Source of the DNA: Clostridiales bacterium
Lineage (GTDB): Bacteria; Bacillota; Clostridia; Saccharofermentanales; Saccharofermentanaceae
Assembly (NCBI GenBank): GCA_017615325.1
Contig: JAGAAI010000099.1
Coordinates: forward strand, 1-64,000
Length of the DNA stretch: 64,000 nt
Direction: 5' to 3'
Each line of letters begins with the position of its first letter. Positions within the stretch are counted from its first letter, which is position 1. Shown in pieces: positions 61,196 through 64,000 of this stretch. The notes beneath the pieces were generated by a model that saw nothing but the letters and a program-made list of their open reading frames with translations, did no database searches and was not told where the DNA came from. Position numbers and translations under genes: made by a program.

Positions 61196-62809
61196 TTACT
61201 TCTTCCTGAATACCATTATATTATAAGGGTATGTATCATCCTTGAAAATCCTTCTGTTAAAGAAGACCATAGCAAGATCGTAATCGTCTTCAGAACCTAT
61301 GGCAGCAAGGAATCCCGGCATATATTCCGTGTTGTAAGTGATGATATAGTCAGGTGACCCCATCGCCTGAACCCTGGCTATATAAGAATCCCTTACATCA
61401 TCCGGGAGCTTGCCTAACCACTGATAAGGATAGAGTTCATTATCGATGATCATATAATCAAAGTATGGCTTTGTGGGAACATCTATCTCTGCAACGCTCT
61501 TGAAATTGACACCGGCCAGTTTATCCTTGTCTGCATTCCCGTTTTCATCCTTCTCATATACGGCATGCCAGCATGCCATAACAACATCATCTTCCGTTGT
61601 GTTTTGAGTTAGCCAAGAGGCAAGGTCGCGGGAATAATAGAAGGGGTATACCGCTTCATTGAGACTTGCGGTAAGTGTCCAATACAAGGACATGATGCAG
61701 GCTATAGCCATAACGGTCAAAGGAACGATCTTATATATCTTATTGAGAGCCACGTTCTTAGCTCCTGATATATCTTCTTTGACCTCCATACGGCGTAATA
61801 TCCAGAACTCATAGATAAAGAGCATCACATAGATACCATAATGATGGGGAGCACTGTAAAACGCCCCGATCAAAGCAAACATAAGAACCGGAAGAAGGAA
61901 GTGATGCAAAGCTTTTCTTCTTTTGGCAGCAACGATCCCTATCGTCCAGAGTATCACCGATACAACAGATGTAAGGATCACACCCAAAACGCCATTCACA
62001 GCGGCCCCGTATTCCATACTGGAAAGGCAATCTGTTACAAATGCCTCAGCAGGTGCGACCAGAATGATCATGTAGAACTTATACCAGACAGGAGTATCCA
62101 TCATTACCGTCGTATCGGATGCGGGCCAGACTTCCATTGCTATAAGGCCTGCCAATAATGCCAGGCCGATAAAGCCTATAAGTCTAGGAATGTTGCCAAA
62201 GATTATATCTTTTACAGCCCCTGACTTTTTCGCGATAAAGATATCGATTATCCAGGCAAGAGTTATACCGCCTGCTATGGCGATGCCATAATCTGATGTA
62301 AGGCAGAGGAAGGCAAGACTTAATAAGAACCTTACAGGTTTGCTGTCCTTCTCATCGAAAAACAATGCACACAAAAGGATCGCCAGGAGCATCATGGAAT
62401 ATGGTCTCGAATTAACCCCGAAAAGATAAAAGACATAGAAAGTAAACGGCAGGAAAGTCTTGGTCCAGTTGTTGAAGTTTGATCTGAACTCGATCAGGGC
62501 TACCGCTAAAAGAGCGAAGATAATGTTAATGGTCTTGATGCTTATCTCATATGGCAGACCCAGTTTGGCAGGAACTGACAGAACAAGATGCCAGAGCGGA
62601 GGATGCGATTCATAGTGGGGCAGGAAGAAAAGGATATCATGATAACTTGCTTCCCTGGCGATCTGCCAGGCCTGTGCCTCGTCATACCAGGGTTCATGCA
62701 TAATGGATACGATGATCAGTAAAAGAGCATACACAATGAGCACAGCCAGTCCGACTGCGGAAGGATTGAGCTTATTATAACTTTTCAGTTTTTGAGCTAT
62801 CTCTTTCAT
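61196..62809 (-). CDS. GT-C-like polytopic membrane glycosyltransferase, paralogue B
   Basis: 537 residues. HEPWYDEAQAWQIAREAS at about 40 and YESHPPLWHLVLS after it are the GT-C acidic-loop motifs, as in paralogue A. About 11 membrane segments, C-terminal hydrophilic outer domain. The ATG at 62809 is one base after the stop of paralogue C and has AAGGA eight bases upstream. An earlier frame start at 62893 lies inside that gene. The three paralogues with two DUF2142 proteins suggest a surface-glycan cluster that continues past the window edge. Confidence 0.83.
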   Translation of the reverse strand: MKEIAQKLKSYNKLNPSAVGLAVLIVYALLLIIVSIMHEPWYDEAQAWQIAREASYHDILFFLPHYESHPPLWHLVLSVPAKLGLPYEISIKTINIIFALLAVALIEFRSNFNNWTKTFLPFTFYVFYLFGVNSRPYSMMLLAILLCALFFDEKDSKPVRFLLSLAFLCLTSDYGIAIAGGITLAWIIDIFIAKKSGAVKDIIFGNIPRLIGFIGLALLAGLIAMEVWPASDTTVMMDTPVWYKFYMIILVAPAEAFVTDCLSSMEYGAAVNGVLGVILTSVVSVILWTIGIVAAKRRKALHHFLLPVLMFALIGAFYSAPHHYGIYVMLFIYEFWILRRMEVKEDISGAKNVALNKIYKIVPLTVMAIACIMSLYWTLTASLNEAVYPFYYSRDLASWLTQNTTEDDVVMACWHAVYEKDENGNADKDKLAGVNFKSVAEIDVPTKPYFDYMIIDNELYPYQWLGKLPDDVRDSYIARVQAMGSPDYIITYNTEYMPGFLAAIGSEDDYDLAMVFFNRRIFKDDTYPYNIMVFRKK

Positions 62810-62810
62810 G

Positions 62811-64000
62811 CTATCCTTCCATTCCCAATATGGACGGCATATCCTCAAGGTCACCCGTGATGTCCAGTCCGTTATCGCGTCTTGCAAGCACAATGACTCC
62901 TCCCTTGGTGAAATCCGTCTTCCATGAATTACGGCATTCCTTCACATATACAATGTCGTATGTGGATCCATAACCCATTATCCCCATCAGTTTCTTCGTT
63001 TCCAAAATATCACTGCAGAGAATAAGATCAGGCTCGCCTTCCTTTTTCCACTCTTCTATATCCTTCTTGTTCTGCTCCTCCGTATTATCACGGAACAGAG
63101 CATATGTATAACCTTCGTTGTTAAAGTTGATCGGTCTCTTTGAAGGCATGTAGGGATTAACAGGGACCGTTTCACGGGTTACAGCCGTATTCATCTTTAT
63201 TATCTCTTCATTATCCTCATTTACCTCAATATCCCAGGCAGCAAACCACTTGGCATCTTCCAGCTTGTTTGCTTCCACCCAGCTGTAAAGATCACGCGAT
63301 ACCCAATAGGGATGGCAAATATCATTAACAGAAGCGAATCCTGTCCAGATAAGGCCCGCAAACAGCGATACTGCACAGAGAATGTATCCAATCACCGAAA
63401 TAAGATCGCCTGATGCTTTCTTTTCGCTCCTCGTCTCGAGAGAGATCCATGCGCAATAGATCCCCACCATAAGATAGAGTCCGTAATGATGCGAGTAGAT
63501 GTAAAAGGAACCCAAGGCTATAAACATTAAGACCGGCAAGATGATATCAGCCAGGATATCACGGCGCATAACTGCCTTTACGAAGAAAAACCATATGGCA
63601 ATGCTGATCACGGCCGTTAACGCGATCGCAAAAGGGGATATGTCCTTTAAGGTCAGGATCCCGTATTGCAGAAAAGAAGTAAAACAAAGTTCAGACGGAA
63701 GAACAAAGATCTCGGCTATAAAAGTCATGACTATGTTCCCTGCCGTGATGGACCCGGTTGCAGATGCATCGGATGAAGGAGTGATGCTCCACATGAGGAA
63801 GAGAGCCAAAAGAAGCAGTGCAAAAAGACATACCGCCTGCCTAACATTGCGTCCTGTGTTCTCTCTATTTTTCTTGGCAATGTTCTTTAGCAGCCTGGTA
63901 ACCCAACCCAAAGCTATACCGCCTGCAATGGCGATACCAAAGGTATCCGCAAGACAGAGCAGGGCCAAAGCAAGAAGATGCCATAAGGGCTTCTCCTCCC
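62811..64000 (-). CDS. GT-C-like polytopic membrane glycosyltransferase, paralogue C (5' end beyond window)
   Basis: The frame is open to the window edge (first residues seen EEKPLWHLLALALLCLADTFG), and those residues align with the middle of paralogue B (KPVRFLLSLAFLCLTSDYG). So roughly the first 160 residues are missing, and the TTG at 63968 is internal, not a start. Six to seven membrane segments remain, then the outer C-terminal domain. Ends one base before paralogue B starts, so the two are coupled. Confidence 0.83.
   Translation of the reverse strand, partial: EEKPLWHLLALALLCLADTFGIAIAGGIALGWVTRLLKNIAKKNRENTGRNVRQAVCLFALLLLALFLMWSITPSSDASATGSITAGNIVMTFIAEIFVLPSELCFTSFLQYGILTLKDISPFAIALTAVISIAIWFFFVKAVMRRDILADIILPVLMFIALGSFYIYSHHYGLYLMVGIYCAWISLETRSEKKASGDLISVIGYILCAVSLFAGLIWTGFASVNDICHPYWVSRDLYSWVEANKLEDAKWFAAWDIEVNEDNEEIIKMNTAVTRETVPVNPYMPSKRPINFNNEGYTYALFRDNTEEQNKKDIEEWKKEGEPDLILCSDILETKKLMGIMGYGSTYDIVYVKECRNSWKTDFTKGGVIVLARRDNGLDITGDLEDMPSILGMEG

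Overview
The window looks like a chromosomal segment of an anaerobic, Gram-positive Clostridia-type Firmicute; an Oscillospiraceae or Saccharofermentans-like genome is my guess, by eye only. The grounds are purine-rich GGAGG ribosome sites, a bL27 with the Firmicute N-terminal extension next to its Prp protease, RicT (YaaT), YqhQ, DUF951, two clostridial 2[4Fe-4S] ferredoxins, PSP-type operons and S-layer-homology (SLH) surface proteins. Most genes lie on the minus strand. No rRNA, tRNA, CRISPR array, prophage or insertion sequence was seen.

Layout. 1-2.7 kb: acyl-CoA synthetase (cut by the edge) behind pfkA. 2.9-5.1 kb: a plus-strand SLH protein. 5.2-17.5 kb: a long minus-strand run, obgE, PAP2-like protein, ABC exporter, uvrB, dnaE, sirtuin, CPBP protease and a barnase-type lipoprotein RNase. 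17.5-21.7 kb: rpmA-prp-rplU with an L21-leader-like 5' region, a large membrane protein and murC. 21.8-31.3 kb: a lipase-like hydrolase, two more SLH proteins, a 5'-nucleotidase lipoprotein, a GNAT protein and a TRIC channel. 31.4-32.3 kb: a small unknown gene and a convergent XRE repressor, linked by three copies of the palindrome ATACCNNNGGTAT. 32.4-39.4 kb: rsmI, trmN6-like, antiporter, ybaK, VOC protein, DUF951, prmC, yqhQ. 39.4-40.2 kb: an intergenic island with a 42-residue hydrophobic peptide, an antisense promoter and several hairpins (a candidate type I toxin-antitoxin locus). 40.2-45.5 kb: two tandem LRR-SLH proteins and the 3' scar of a lost SLH gene. 45.5-49 kb: two ferredoxins, ricT-holB-tmk and a basic low-complexity protein. 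49-52.4 kb: folE-folP-folB-folK behind an AraC regulator. 52.4-64 kb: a degenerate sialate-esterase-like protein, a DeoR regulator and five large membrane proteins (GT-C-like and DUF2142) probably for surface glycans.

How it fits together. The five SLH proteins share nearly the same Ig-like (BIG2) plus triple-SLH tail but carry different N-terminal modules (InlB/carbohydrate-binding, DUF6273-like, EF-hand plus LRR). This looks like a paralogous surface-display family that spreads by duplication and recombination in the shared 3' DNA. The SLH motifs are unusual: the canonical TRAE is CTRAQ, CARKH or CLRRQ, with a cysteine in every repeat. The most novel-looking material is the 39.5-39.9 kb toxin/antisense locus, the XRE operator module, the Cys-type SLH family and the barnase lipoprotein coupled to a CPBP protease without a visible barstar.
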